DNA of 64,000 nt, taken from Alphaproteobacteria bacterium (GTDB lineage: Bacteria > Pseudomonadota > Alphaproteobacteria > RF32 > CAG-239). The DNA lies in assembly GCA_017501665.1 (NCBI GenBank), contig JAFVWM010000005.1, positions 62,001 through 126,000 on the forward strand, written 5' to 3'. A program made the translations under genes and the position numbers. Shown in pieces: positions 46,046 to 54,802 of the stretch (positions are counted from its first letter, which is position 1; every line of letters begins with the position of its first letter). The notes beneath the pieces are model-generated. The model made no database searches, had not been told where the DNA came from, and worked only from the letters and a program-made list of their open reading frames with translations.

Positions 46046-47301
46046 GCTGTGGTATACAACTTAACTCCATTATCGCCTGTGCAATATGGACCATTGTTGA
46101 AGTATCCACTCGAGCATTGTATGATGTATCCTTGAGCTTTGCACTTGTCGGTTTCTGATTGTTTTTTGGTGCAATTTTTCTTGTATGAAGAATCATATGG
46201 ACAAGCATCGCCGGAAAGTTCGTATCCTGTCTGACATAAATTTTTGTAATTGTTATTTTTACACCAATCGGCATTACTTATACATTTTTTATAAGTTGCA
46301 TCATATTGACAAGGCGCGCCGTCTTCAATTTCGTCAGTTGCGCATGATTTTTTATATCCGTTAGCGGTGCAATAATTACTTGTTGATGTATAAGAACAAG
46401 TGATCGATTTTACACTATTTGTAACGTTGTCATAATAAGAAAATGAAGACTGTTGTGCTGTCGGAACTCCGGACACACCACAAGAAATACCGGAATGGTT
46501 ACCTGTTTGACAAACATTATTATAGTAGAAAAATTTTTTATCGACTAATAATGCTTTGCTGTTACTATGATTTGAACAAGTAGCATTCAACTCACTCTCA
46601 TTGAAAGATACCGCATTTTTAAATCCATCCTGTATGTAAGTATCAATTAAACAATAAACAGTTTCGGGATTTGATTTGGGATTTGCCGAAGAGGCAGCAA
46701 AAGAATATTTAATAGGTTGAACAGCCGAAACCAAATCAGCAGCAAATCTTCTTGTGTTTAAAACCGATTTATAATTATCTTCCGGTTTGGAAGTAAACTT
46801 TTTATGGCCATCTTTACAGCTGGGGTTAGAAATAAACATACAAGTTTTGTCATCCACAGTCTCAGTTCTAAAGCTTCTTTCCGTAAAATATTTGGAAAGA
46901 TAATTATAATCTTTTTCTGTAATAGCATCCGGTCCGCAATCACACGCGGTATATAATGTTTTTGTTGTTCCCGGATTAGTACAAGAAGATCCTCCCAGAA
47001 CAAGGCCGTTATTACAATTATCTTCGCTATATTTATAATCATTCTTACAACGACAATTAATGTGACATGTTACACTACCATATTTTTTGTCGTCACAGAT
47101 CATGCCTGCAGGAACATAGTCGTATTCATGGTTGGATTTATTACATTTATATGTGTAATCGTCCTGTCCATGACCAAACCCATCAGAGCCAAAAAACTCC
47201 GAATTTTTCATTTCGTACAAATTGACAATATCAGCATATGTCGGAGAAGCGAATGCCACTGCGACAGCTGCATAAGTCATTAGTTTTAAATATTTTGTCA
47301 T
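46033..47301 (-). CDS. Secreted Cys-rich repeat protein, probably frameshifted at its end
   Basis: A 422-residue protein. A Sec signal ends near FASPTYAD. The mature part has many Cys pairs. The last 120 residues hold three imperfect repeats of about 38 residues with the pattern C..xGY..xC...G..C.YD..YKK.C (SNYCTANGYKKSC; ADWCKNNNYKNLC; TDKCKAQGYIIQC). It is Asn/Ser/Lys/Tyr-rich. The third repeat stops early at LYTTACQR, and the next frame resumes Cys-rich coding. An exported disulfide-bonded protein is inferred; the family is unknown to me. It has its own terminator downstream. Confidence 0.75.
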   Translation of the reverse strand: MTKYLKLMTYAAVAVAFASPTYADIVNLYEMKNSEFFGSDGFGHGQDDYTYKCNKSNHEYDYVPAGMICDDKKYGSVTCHINCRCKNDYKYSEDNCNNGLVLGGSSCTNPGTTKTLYTACDCGPDAITEKDYNYLSKYFTERSFRTETVDDKTCMFISNPSCKDGHKKFTSKPEDNYKSVLNTRRFAADLVSAVQPIKYSFAASSANPKSNPETVYCLIDTYIQDGFKNAVSFNESELNATCSNHSNSKALLVDKKFFYYNNVCQTGNHSGISCGVSGVPTAQQSSFSYYDNVTNSVKSITCSYTSTSNYCTANGYKKSCATDEIEDGAPCQYDATYKKCISNADWCKNNNYKNLCQTGYELSGDACPYDSSYKKNCTKKQSETDKCKAQGYIIQCSSGYFNNGPYCTGDNGVKLYTTACQR

Positions 47302-47610
47302 AACACTTCTCCTTTTATCTTTGTTATCACAAATGTTTGCTAAATTTATTCACGAAATATACCAGATTTTATACGGACATACTTCACCCCTCGTTTTATG
47401 CTAACACAGATATATAAAAAAAACAATATATCGCCCCTTTCGGATGTGATTCCAATACCATACGTAAGCAGTTGATTTTACACAACAAATCTGACGATAA
47501 AAATGTAACAAAAACTTAAAAGAATTGAAGCTGATTTAAGACATATAAAACTATTAAAAGCGAAAAAACTAAACTTGTTCGCTAAGACTCACTTAAAGGC
47601 ATGATGTTTT

Positions 47611-48309
47611 TTATCTTCTTATTTCAAATTTTTCAAAATTATTCTTACAATATTCTATAAGTTCGCTATTTGCTAAAATATTTTCGCAATCACTATCCGT
47701 TGTGGTTTTATCTGTTTCTATCGGACGATATTTTTGTAAAAAATATTTTTTTACACCTTTTGCTTGTAGCGATTTTGCAATTTTTAATAAATCATTTGAT
47801 GTTAAAAAACGAGGATCGCAAGTCGTGCGACACTCAAAGTCAACTTTGCTTTGAAGCAATAAATCTAAGCTTTGTTCTACTTGGGCAAGATGATTTACAC
47901 CAACAATATTTTGATACGCCCCTGTCTCAAACGGTGCTTTTATATCTAAACCAACCCAATCTACTAACGGCAATATTTTTTCAAGATGTTTCGGATGATA
48001 GCCCCCCGTGTGTAGCCCTATCGCATAACCTAAATCTTTTACTTCGGAAATTGCATCGGACAAACAATCTTGCATTAACGGTTCACCACCCGAAAATGTT
48101 ACGGCATCAAGCTTACCGATACGTGAACGTAAAAAGTTCATCCAAAGATCCCAAGAAAAATCATTTTCTTTGGTTAAATCTCTGATAGAGGCATTGTGAC
48201 AAAACGGACATTTCCACGGGCAACCCTGCATAAAAACAACAGCAGTCAATTTTTCGGGAAAATCAACGGCGCTGAATTTCTCAACGCCGCCAACTTTAAT
48301 CTCTGACAT
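47611..48309 (-). CDS. nrdG: Anaerobic ribonucleotide reductase activating protein (radical SAM)
   Basis: A 232-residue radical SAM enzyme whose cluster ligands are C30, C34 and C37 (QGCPWKCPFC). It also has the SAM-binding FSGGEPLMQ. It generates the glycyl radical on NrdD. I chose the ATG at 48309 over the longer frame to 48378, which would run into the preceding gene. Its start lies 21 bases after the glycyl-radical gene stop, so nrdD, the radical gene and nrdG form one operon. The 309-base stretch 47302-47610 beyond it holds no gene or clear terminator that I can see. Confidence 0.93.
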   Translation of the reverse strand: MSEIKVGGVEKFSAVDFPEKLTAVVFMQGCPWKCPFCHNASIRDLTKENDFSWDLWMNFLRSRIGKLDAVTFSGGEPLMQDCLSDAISEVKDLGYAIGLHTGGYHPKHLEKILPLVDWVGLDIKAPFETGAYQNIVGVNHLAQVEQSLDLLLQSKVDFECRTTCDPRFLTSNDLLKIAKSLQAKGVKKYFLQKYRPIETDKTTTDSDCENILANSELIEYCKNNFEKFEIRR

Positions 48310-48329
48310 ATAATGTTTCTCTTTACTTA

Positions 48330-48548
48330 TTATTCTGCCGCAATTGCGTAAGAACCTTCTTCGCAGTGGCAAGCACAACCTTCAACAGCCTTTAACTCTG
48401 AGAAGTTTAAGCGAGATTTGAATTCTGATTTTTTGCCTACATTAAATTCTGAATATGGACGTAAATAACCCATAACTCTTGTCCATACTTCGCATGGTTG
48501 TCTTTCTTCGTCTGTAAGTTTGATATCTTCAAAATTAACAGTTGTCAT
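48330..48548 (-). CDS. Separate glycyl-radical domain of class III ribonucleotide reductase
   Basis: A 72-residue protein with CEVWTRVMGYLRPYSEFNVG, the loop normally at the C-terminus of NrdD; G27 in R-V-M-G-Y is the expected radical glycine. It begins at an ATG after GGAGAAAGAA and is in a different frame from nrdD, 34 bases after its stop, so it is an independent gene, not a readthrough. A Cys cluster GCACHC near the end could bind metal; that is speculative. It must act in trans with the 685-residue NrdD. Confidence 0.85.
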   Translation of the reverse strand: MTTVNFEDIKLTDEERQPCEVWTRVMGYLRPYSEFNVGKKSEFKSRLNFSELKAVEGCACHCEEGSYAIAAE

Positions 48549-48582
48549 TTCTTTCTCCATTTATTCTTGTTAAAAATTAAAC

Positions 48583-50640
48583 TTATGCAACATCTTTTCT
48601 TGATGTGGCGGCTCTCTTTATTGCCTTCTTTTCTTCATCGCAAATCGGGCAATATTTGTGTTCTCCTGAAATATAACCATGCTTTGGACAGATGGAAAAA
48701 GTAGGAGTTATGGTAATGTACGGCAAACGATAATTTGTTAAAACACGTTTTACAATATCACGACATACCTTGGCCGATGAAATGCGTTGACCCATATACA
48801 AGTGAAGAACTGTTCCACCGGTATATTTGGCTTGAAGTGTTGATTGTAAATCAAGTGCTTCAAACGGGTCATCGGTATAACCCACCGGAAGTTGTGAAGA
48901 GTTTGTGTAAAACGGATTTTCTTTGGTGCCTGCTTGGATAATGTCGATATAACGTTTTTTATCTTCGCGGGCAAAACGCGTGGTTGCGCCTTCGGCCGGT
49001 GTTGCTTCAAGATTGTACATATGACCTGTTTCTTCTTGAATTTTGACCAACTTGGCACGGATATAGTCTAAGAATTTGATGGCAAATTCTTGTCCCCACT
49101 CGTCAGCAATAGAGTGCTCATCATTGGTAAAGTTTCTGATCATTTCATTGATACCGTTAACACCAATGGTTGAGAAGTGATTACGTAATGTTCCCAAATA
49201 ACGTTTGGTAAATGGGAACAAACCACCGTCAATCAAACGCTGAATCAGTTTGCGCTTAATTTCGAGCGATACTTTTGAAAGTTCCAACAACTCATCAACA
49301 CGAGCATATAAACCGGCTTCGTTTCCTTTGTAAACATAGCCCAAACGAGCACAGTTAAATGTTACAACACCAATTGAACCTGTTTGCTCAGCTGATCCGA
49401 ATAATCCGTTGCCTCGCGCTAATAATTCGCGCAAATCCAATTGCAGACGGCAACACATAGAACGGATTTGACCCGGTTTTAATACCGAATTGATAAAGTT
49501 TTGGAAATAAGGCAAACCATATTTGGCTGTCATTTCAAACAATAATTCAGTGTTTTCATCTTCCCACGGAAAATCAGGTGTCATATTGTAGGTGGGAATC
49601 GGAAATGTAAACGGACGACCTTTGATGTCACCTTGCATCATAACTTCCATATAGGCCTTGTTTATCATGTGCATTTCTTCTTGTAATTCGCCATAGGTGA
49701 ACTCTTGTTCCTCACCGGCAATTATAGGATGAGTTGCACGCAAATCTTCGGGGCATACCCAGTCAAACGTAAAGTTGGTAAACGGTGTTTGTGAACCCCA
49801 ACGTGACGGAACATTTAAGTTATAGATAAGCTCTTGAATGCTTTGATATACTTGCTTGTATGTAAGTTTATCTTTTCTGATGTACGGAGCTAAATAAGTA
49901 TCAACAGAAGAAAATGCCTGCGCTCCGGCCCATTCATTTTGCAATGTTCCCATAAAATTGACCATTTGACCCACAGCGGCAGAAAGGTGTTTAGCCGGAC
50001 CGGCTTCAGCTTTACCGGGAACTCCGTTAAATCCTTCGTGAAGAAGATTCTTCAACGACCAACCGGCGCAATATGCTGCTAACATACTCAAATCATGAAT
50101 ATGAATATCTCCGTTACGATGAGCTTCACCCACAGCAGCAGGATATACGTGACTTAGCCAATAGTTTGCCGTAACCTTACCTGATACGTTTAAGATTAAA
50201 CCACCATTAGAGTAGCCTTGGTTGGCATTTTCATTAATACGCCAATCAAGCTTTTCCAAATATTCGTTGATAGAGCTTTCAACATCAACCATAACTTTTT
50301 TATCATTGCGTACACGTTGACGTTGATCACGATATAAAATATAAGCTTTGGCCGTTGCAAAATAGTTGGCCGAAATAAGAACCTGTTCGACCACATCTTG
50401 AATTTGCTCAATCGAAGGTAGCGCTGATTCAAATTTGTGCTTTAGCACTTTAAGAACTTGTGCGGTTAACAACCAACTCTCTTCTTCACCGAATTCTTTG
50501 GTTGTAGTTCCGGCTTTGTTGATGGCATTGTATATCTTTGTGCTATCAAACGGCGCCAAAGTTCCGTCTCTTTTAGCAACGTTATCAATTCCGATGTTCT
50601 CTTCGGCTACTGATGACATTTTGTACTCAACTTCTGACAT
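48583..50640 (-). CDS. nrdD: Anaerobic (class III) ribonucleoside-triphosphate reductase, large part without radical loop
   Basis: A 685-residue protein. The N-terminal ATP-cone (about 18-105) begins VAKRDGTLAPFDSTKI and is an allosteric ATP/dATP switch. The catalytic barrel follows. The C-terminal zinc-binding region CPKHGYISGEHKYCPICDEE is present, but the polypeptide stops at KRAATSRKDVA before the usual glycyl-radical loop, which is in the next gene. It makes dNTPs without oxygen, using formate as reductant in most members. Two NrdR-like boxes lie upstream. The ATG at 50640 has AAGGATG a little far upstream; M at 50619 is an alternative start. Confidence 0.94.
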   Translation of the reverse strand: MSEVEYKMSSVAEENIGIDNVAKRDGTLAPFDSTKIYNAINKAGTTTKEFGEEESWLLTAQVLKVLKHKFESALPSIEQIQDVVEQVLISANYFATAKAYILYRDQRQRVRNDKKVMVDVESSINEYLEKLDWRINENANQGYSNGGLILNVSGKVTANYWLSHVYPAAVGEAHRNGDIHIHDLSMLAAYCAGWSLKNLLHEGFNGVPGKAEAGPAKHLSAAVGQMVNFMGTLQNEWAGAQAFSSVDTYLAPYIRKDKLTYKQVYQSIQELIYNLNVPSRWGSQTPFTNFTFDWVCPEDLRATHPIIAGEEQEFTYGELQEEMHMINKAYMEVMMQGDIKGRPFTFPIPTYNMTPDFPWEDENTELLFEMTAKYGLPYFQNFINSVLKPGQIRSMCCRLQLDLRELLARGNGLFGSAEQTGSIGVVTFNCARLGYVYKGNEAGLYARVDELLELSKVSLEIKRKLIQRLIDGGLFPFTKRYLGTLRNHFSTIGVNGINEMIRNFTNDEHSIADEWGQEFAIKFLDYIRAKLVKIQEETGHMYNLEATPAEGATTRFAREDKKRYIDIIQAGTKENPFYTNSSQLPVGYTDDPFEALDLQSTLQAKYTGGTVLHLYMGQRISSAKVCRDIVKRVLTNYRLPYITITPTFSICPKHGYISGEHKYCPICDEEKKAIKRAATSRKDVA

Positions 50641-50701
50641 ATCCTAAATAACATCCTTATTTTCTTGTGGTTAGACTCCAATGTCAAATCTGACACTAAA
50701 C

Positions 50702-50748
50702 ATACAATATATAGAGTTAATAAAAAGTAAAGACACAAGATATAGTAT
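50702..50748 (-). promoter_or_regulatory. Two NrdR-box-like sites upstream of nrdD
   Basis: ATACAATATATAGAGT (50702-50717) and ACACAAGATATAGTAT (50733-50748) each match the NrdR box acaCwAtATaTwGtgt at 14 of 16 positions and are offset by 31 bases, about three helix turns, the arrangement typical of NrdR targets. They end 62 bases before the nrdD ATG. The remainder of the 478-base gap to 51118 shows only the terminator at 51083 and a short palindromic TTCGAATCGGATTCGA region at 51037. Confidence 0.72.
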
Positions 50749-51082
50749 TCACAATTTTTATTTCTCTATAACTAAAGTACAATAATTGAGCATTTTTTGC
50801 ATTGACTTTATTCTTATATAAACGCCTTATACAAACAACATTTAAATGGTTAACAAAAACATGTTTTAAGTCTATCTATTTAAAAAACTGACATAAAAAT
50901 TTTTTTACCCTGAGGATAAAGTTCTTAACAACTTTACGGAAGTTAAAATATCTCCGAAAATTTAGGTAATTTAAGCAAAAAATTAACCATTTTTTCAACA
51001 AAAAACCGAGTCGCTTTTATGTGTTTTTCTTTTCGGATTCGAATCGGATTCGATATTTTTTTTGCGCACCTTTGAATCAAAA

Positions 51083-51110
51083 AAAAAGTAACTTCTCGAA
51101 GTTACTTTTT
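51083..51110 (-). terminator. Rho-independent terminator of the TolC-like lipoprotein gene
   Basis: AAAAAGTAACTTC / GAAGTTACTTTTT hairpin with a two-base loop, just after the stop. Confidence 0.85.
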
Positions 51111-51118
51111 TTTGATTT

Positions 51119-53014
51119 TTATCTGAATTTTTTTGAAACATCTCGTCCGATTGTAACATCTGTAATGTATTCATCAGTGCATTGACGTCCGACACAGCGT
51201 TTCAAAACTTGAGCCGTTCGACCTTCGGTTAACCCCTTCATTTTTATGGATGGAACATATACGTCGGTAATTTTAATTGCAAAAGTTATAAACCCGACTC
51301 TTCCTTCGCTGTCTGATATATAAGCTTTTATTTGATGTGTTCCGATATTGCCCGGCATTGCCATTCCTATAAAAGCTCTTTTTGCTTCATCGAACATCAA
51401 CCAATCAGGTAGCGGTGTATCATTCACCATGCCTGCTTTAATTGAAACGGCACCTTGAGGGTCAAGTTTGTCGATAATAGATTGCGGAATATAAACCTCT
51501 ATTTTTTGACCGCTTTCCAATACCAAATCAGGCATTAATGTAGGTGATGATAAATTAACCGGCGGACGCTTGGTCGGCACATCTAACATATAGGGACGAT
51601 TATCAGGCAAAAATTCACCCTTGCGCCATTTTTCTAAAACACCACGTAAATATATGGCGATTTTAGATGGTTTTTCATTTAACATATAGTACGGAATCGC
51701 ATCCATACCCAATGTTGCGTATAAATTACCCAAGGCGTCTTGCAATTTAACATAGGCAATCATAGCTTTGGACTCGTCACCTATAGCTCTAGCCGATTCA
51801 AGTTGAGAATCAGATGCTCTTGCACCAGAGGTTATTGTTGTATCTTCAGCAATATCTTCTGATGCGTATGCCAATTCTTGAGCTATTTGATAGTCTTCAA
51901 CTGCCGACATATAACGAGCCCACGCAACATAGACCTGTGTTAATATAAGGTTGGTCATACGTTGACGGCGTAAAGCTTCGGCTTCAAAATATTTAGGATC
52001 ATTAACTTTTTCAAACACTTCCATACCGACTTCTTTAGCCTTTTTAGACCAAGCTCGGTTATAATAGTTAGAATCGGTTTTATATTTTACGTTGCCGGGG
52101 TCGGAAAATATCTTGAACGAAGCAACAACTTCATCAATATCCGTGACCAAATCTCTGACTCTTAATTCGGGACGATTGGTTAATGCGACCCACTCCATTT
52201 CACTTAAGGAGCTTTTAATTTCGGGCAAATCAAAGTTCCCCATTTCTTTTCCGACTAATGTAAATTCGGTCGAGGGATGAAATCCCATTAATGAGGCTAA
52301 GCGAACATTAGCCGTTTCCAAATCACGTTTTATATATGAAAGTTCTTTGGTTGCTTGCATAAATTCACGCTTACGCTCTAACTCGGCAACATTCAAACTG
52401 GCTCCTTGTTTGGCTAAATCAGAAGCTTTGGCGTTAAGCTCATCGACGTCTAACGTCATGTATTCTATCATGTCATCAATAAGCGGAAGCAAGCGTTGAG
52501 CCGAGAGGGCTTTCCAATACAAAACTCTGGTTTCTTGCATAAGGTTATGTATTACCTTTCTGCTTTGTTCGTAAGCCACGCTTGTTTTGTACCAATCATC
52601 TTTACTTTGGTAATAAACTGTACTGATATCTAATATATTCCATGCAAGTTTCAGCTCCGAATCCATAGCGTCTTTATTATCGGTATTAACATATCCGGCC
52701 GAAGAAAATATTTCGGGTAAACGGTTCTGAGGATCTTTACCGACTTCTATCATACTTTGTTGATAGCTGACCAATCGACGGGTGTAATTATACTTTAAGG
52801 CAAGAGCCATGGCCATGTACATATCTATGGGCTTTTCAATTTTACGCGGTGTGGCCGAATACATGGTTTGCATATCGGCATCAACACGAATCGCCCTATC
52901 CCAATCAGTATAGGATGCAGGCGCCGGTATATCATCCTTAAATACAACACCGAAGTTAGTGCATGCTGTTATCAACAACACAAAAAGACAAAGTGATACT
53001 ACTATTTTTTTCAT
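51119..53014 (-). CDS. TolC-like outer membrane efflux lipoprotein with a C-terminal cadherin-like domain
   Basis: A 631-residue protein. The lipobox is LITAC (Cys18). The middle (about 65-440) has long amphipathic helices with the pattern of TolC-family efflux proteins (LNVAELERKREFMQATKELS; RRQRMTNLILTQVYVAWARY). The last 130 residues contain PLPDWLMFDEAKRAF...GTHQIKAYISDSEGR, the pattern of a dystroglycan-type cadherin-like (He_PIG) domain. Such a fusion is unusual. No inner-membrane pump or membrane-fusion protein gene is nearby. It is divergent from two VirB8-like genes. Substrate and partners are unknown. Confidence 0.75.
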   Translation of the reverse strand: MKKIVVSLCLFVLLITACTNFGVVFKDDIPAPASYTDWDRAIRVDADMQTMYSATPRKIEKPIDMYMAMALALKYNYTRRLVSYQQSMIEVGKDPQNRLPEIFSSAGYVNTDNKDAMDSELKLAWNILDISTVYYQSKDDWYKTSVAYEQSRKVIHNLMQETRVLYWKALSAQRLLPLIDDMIEYMTLDVDELNAKASDLAKQGASLNVAELERKREFMQATKELSYIKRDLETANVRLASLMGFHPSTEFTLVGKEMGNFDLPEIKSSLSEMEWVALTNRPELRVRDLVTDIDEVVASFKIFSDPGNVKYKTDSNYYNRAWSKKAKEVGMEVFEKVNDPKYFEAEALRRQRMTNLILTQVYVAWARYMSAVEDYQIAQELAYASEDIAEDTTITSGARASDSQLESARAIGDESKAMIAYVKLQDALGNLYATLGMDAIPYYMLNEKPSKIAIYLRGVLEKWRKGEFLPDNRPYMLDVPTKRPPVNLSSPTLMPDLVLESGQKIEVYIPQSIIDKLDPQGAVSIKAGMVNDTPLPDWLMFDEAKRAFIGMAMPGNIGTHQIKAYISDSEGRVGFITFAIKITDVYVPSIKMKGLTEGRTAQVLKRCVGRQCTDEYITDVTIGRDVSKKFR

Positions 53015-53183
53015 TATTACTACCTTATATCGAACATTCTTTTGTTAACAGGTTATATCAATATTTTAAATATTAACAGTTTTATTTGCTTTTATTCAAC
53101 AATGTTGTATAAAATTAACCAAAAAGATATCATTTACATGTTACGATAATATTGAAGTATCTTATTTTAGTCTAAGAGGTGTT

Positions 53184-53963
53184 ATGCTAGAGCTATTTAA
53201 CGCAGTCTTTAAGTATAAGGAAAATAAAAGTCCGGATAAATTAGGAAAATATCCCGAAGCACTTCATACGCTTGCTTTACCGGAAAGACGCTATTTGTGG
53301 ACTACACGATTGTTAGTTATTTTTTCTTGTTTAAGCATATCTCTTAACTTGATGTTAGTGTCAGGTATTTACATACTGTTGCCACAACGCAGTTCATATC
53401 CGATGCTTTTTTATCATGACAAGGGCTTTAGTCAACTTTCGCTTATGGAAAAACAGGAAAAGCCTATCGCAGCAATAGACTTGTTGACAGAAGCTTTTAT
53501 TGAAGAATATATTTATTTGCGCCATGTTATTACCAGTGATTATGATGAACTGATGCAAAGATGGAGTCCGGGATCCAAGTTTTATTGGATGTCATCAAAA
53601 AAAACTTATGGTGCTTTTGCAGCAGGAGAAATTGAAAGGAATGTTCGGGAATTCCAATCAACCGGCATGATCAGACTTGCTGAAGTTGAATGGATAAGAC
53701 CGACATCTCTAGGATTTTGGCAAGCTCAATTTATTACCATGGACTACTATCCGAAAGAAACTGTTCCGGTTATTAATATTTGGCGAGCTTATATCAGAAC
53801 TGCCATGTCACCGATATCTTATGAAAACAGATCATTAAGAGAAAATAATCCTTTCGGATTTTTGGTTCTCAATTATGCTCTTTCTTATGTAGGAACACCC
53901 GGTGATCCAAAGAGTTATTTAAATACTGCAAAAGAAATTCGCAATGAGATTTATGAATATTAA
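53184..53963 (+). CDS. VirB8-like inner-membrane protein, copy 1
   Basis: A 259-residue protein with one membrane helix at about 41-66 and a periplasmic domain. The DLLTEAFIEEYIYLRHVITSDYDEL region and the end RENNPFGFLVLNYALSYVGTP correspond to the conserved VirB8 pattern (Y.R.R..YD; NP.GF.V..Y). The N-terminal block KSPDKLGKYPEALHTLALPERRYLW is nearly repeated in the next gene. VirB8 is a core inner-membrane component of type IV secretion systems. No other vir/tra gene is in the window. GAGGTG lies only four bases before the ATG. Confidence 0.75.
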   Translation: MLELFNAVFKYKENKSPDKLGKYPEALHTLALPERRYLWTTRLLVIFSCLSISLNLMLVSGIYILLPQRSSYPMLFYHDKGFSQLSLMEKQEKPIAAIDLLTEAFIEEYIYLRHVITSDYDELMQRWSPGSKFYWMSSKKTYGAFAAGEIERNVREFQSTGMIRLAEVEWIRPTSLGFWQAQFITMDYYPKETVPVINIWRAYIRTAMSPISYENRSLRENNPFGFLVLNYALSYVGTPGDPKSYLNTAKEIRNEIYEY

Positions 53964-53994
53964 AAAACATTGGTATACTCAAGGATAGTACCTC

Positions 53995-54801
53995 ATGAGT
54001 CTTTTTAGTCTTTTGTTCAGATATAAAGATAAAAAAAGCCCTGATAAATTAGGTAATTATCCGGAAAAACTTCACGTACCCGCATTTCCGGAACGTAGGT
54101 ATCTTTGGACATCGAGGATTTTGGTTATTTGCTCGATTATGAGTATTTGTGTTAATATTGCTTTGACATCAATAGTTCTTATCTTACCTGCACAAAAATC
54201 GGCCGGCCCATCCTTTTTCACCGTAAATGAAGAAAATAACAGCCTTGAAGCTATACAATCGGCACATAAAAACATATATTTTATGGATTTGCTCAGCGAA
54301 GGGTATATTCATGAATATATAAATATGCGACACTCTATTCCTTATTCGTCTGCCGATTTATATTATCGGTGGGATACGGCATCAAAATTTTATTGGTACT
54401 CATCTTCTCGAACATATTATGACTTTATTAATAAAATTGATGACAAACAAATTTTGAATTTTATTAAAATGCGAATGAAACGAAAAATTGAAATTGATTA
54501 TATAAAAAAACTAACCGACAGTTTTTGGATTGCTCAATTTAAGACATATACAACGACTCAAAAAATGACGACTCCCGACGTTATTATCTGGAAAGCTTAT
54601 TTAAGAATTAAATACAGTGCATTTCAAAATTATGAAGATATTGAAAAAGACGAAACAGATAAAATGAACTATACTCAAAATCCCTTTGGATTTAAGGTGA
54701 TCGGTTATAGTGCAAGTTATGCAGGAAAACCAGAGAAATCTTTTTCCGCATTGGAAACAGCAAAAAAAGTTTATGAAAATATAGAAGATGTAGTGAAATA
54801 A
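53995..54801 (+). CDS. VirB8-like inner-membrane protein, copy 2
   Basis: A 268-residue paralogue of the preceding gene. Its first 60 residues are nearly identical in pattern (KSPDKLGNYPEKLHVPAFPE, then RRYLWTSRILVI), with the same membrane helix and a diverged periplasmic half (MDLLSEGYIHEYINMRHSI; NPFGFKVIGYSASYAGKPE). The duplication is therefore old or the N-termini are under selection. AAGGATAGTACCTC precedes the ATG. It converges on the DUF2207-like gene. Rickettsial T4SSs also have two VirB8s, and Dot/Icm systems have the DotI/DotJ pair. Confidence 0.75.
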   Translation: MSLFSLLFRYKDKKSPDKLGNYPEKLHVPAFPERRYLWTSRILVICSIMSICVNIALTSIVLILPAQKSAGPSFFTVNEENNSLEAIQSAHKNIYFMDLLSEGYIHEYINMRHSIPYSSADLYYRWDTASKFYWYSSSRTYYDFINKIDDKQILNFIKMRMKRKIEIDYIKKLTDSFWIAQFKTYTTTQKMTTPDVIIWKAYLRIKYSAFQNYEDIEKDETDKMNYTQNPFGFKVIGYSASYAGKPEKSFSALETAKKVYENIEDVVK

Positions 54802-54802
54802 C

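Noticed and set aside
45984..46274. A 96-codon frame inside the Cys-rich gene
   Set aside because: It is the third frame of the same strand, without Cys pattern or ribosome site; it does not explain the frameshift.
50995..51195. A 66-codon minus frame across the terminator of the TolC-like gene
   Set aside because: It overlaps the terminator and the real gene end, and is dominated by Lys/Ser from A/T-rich sequence.
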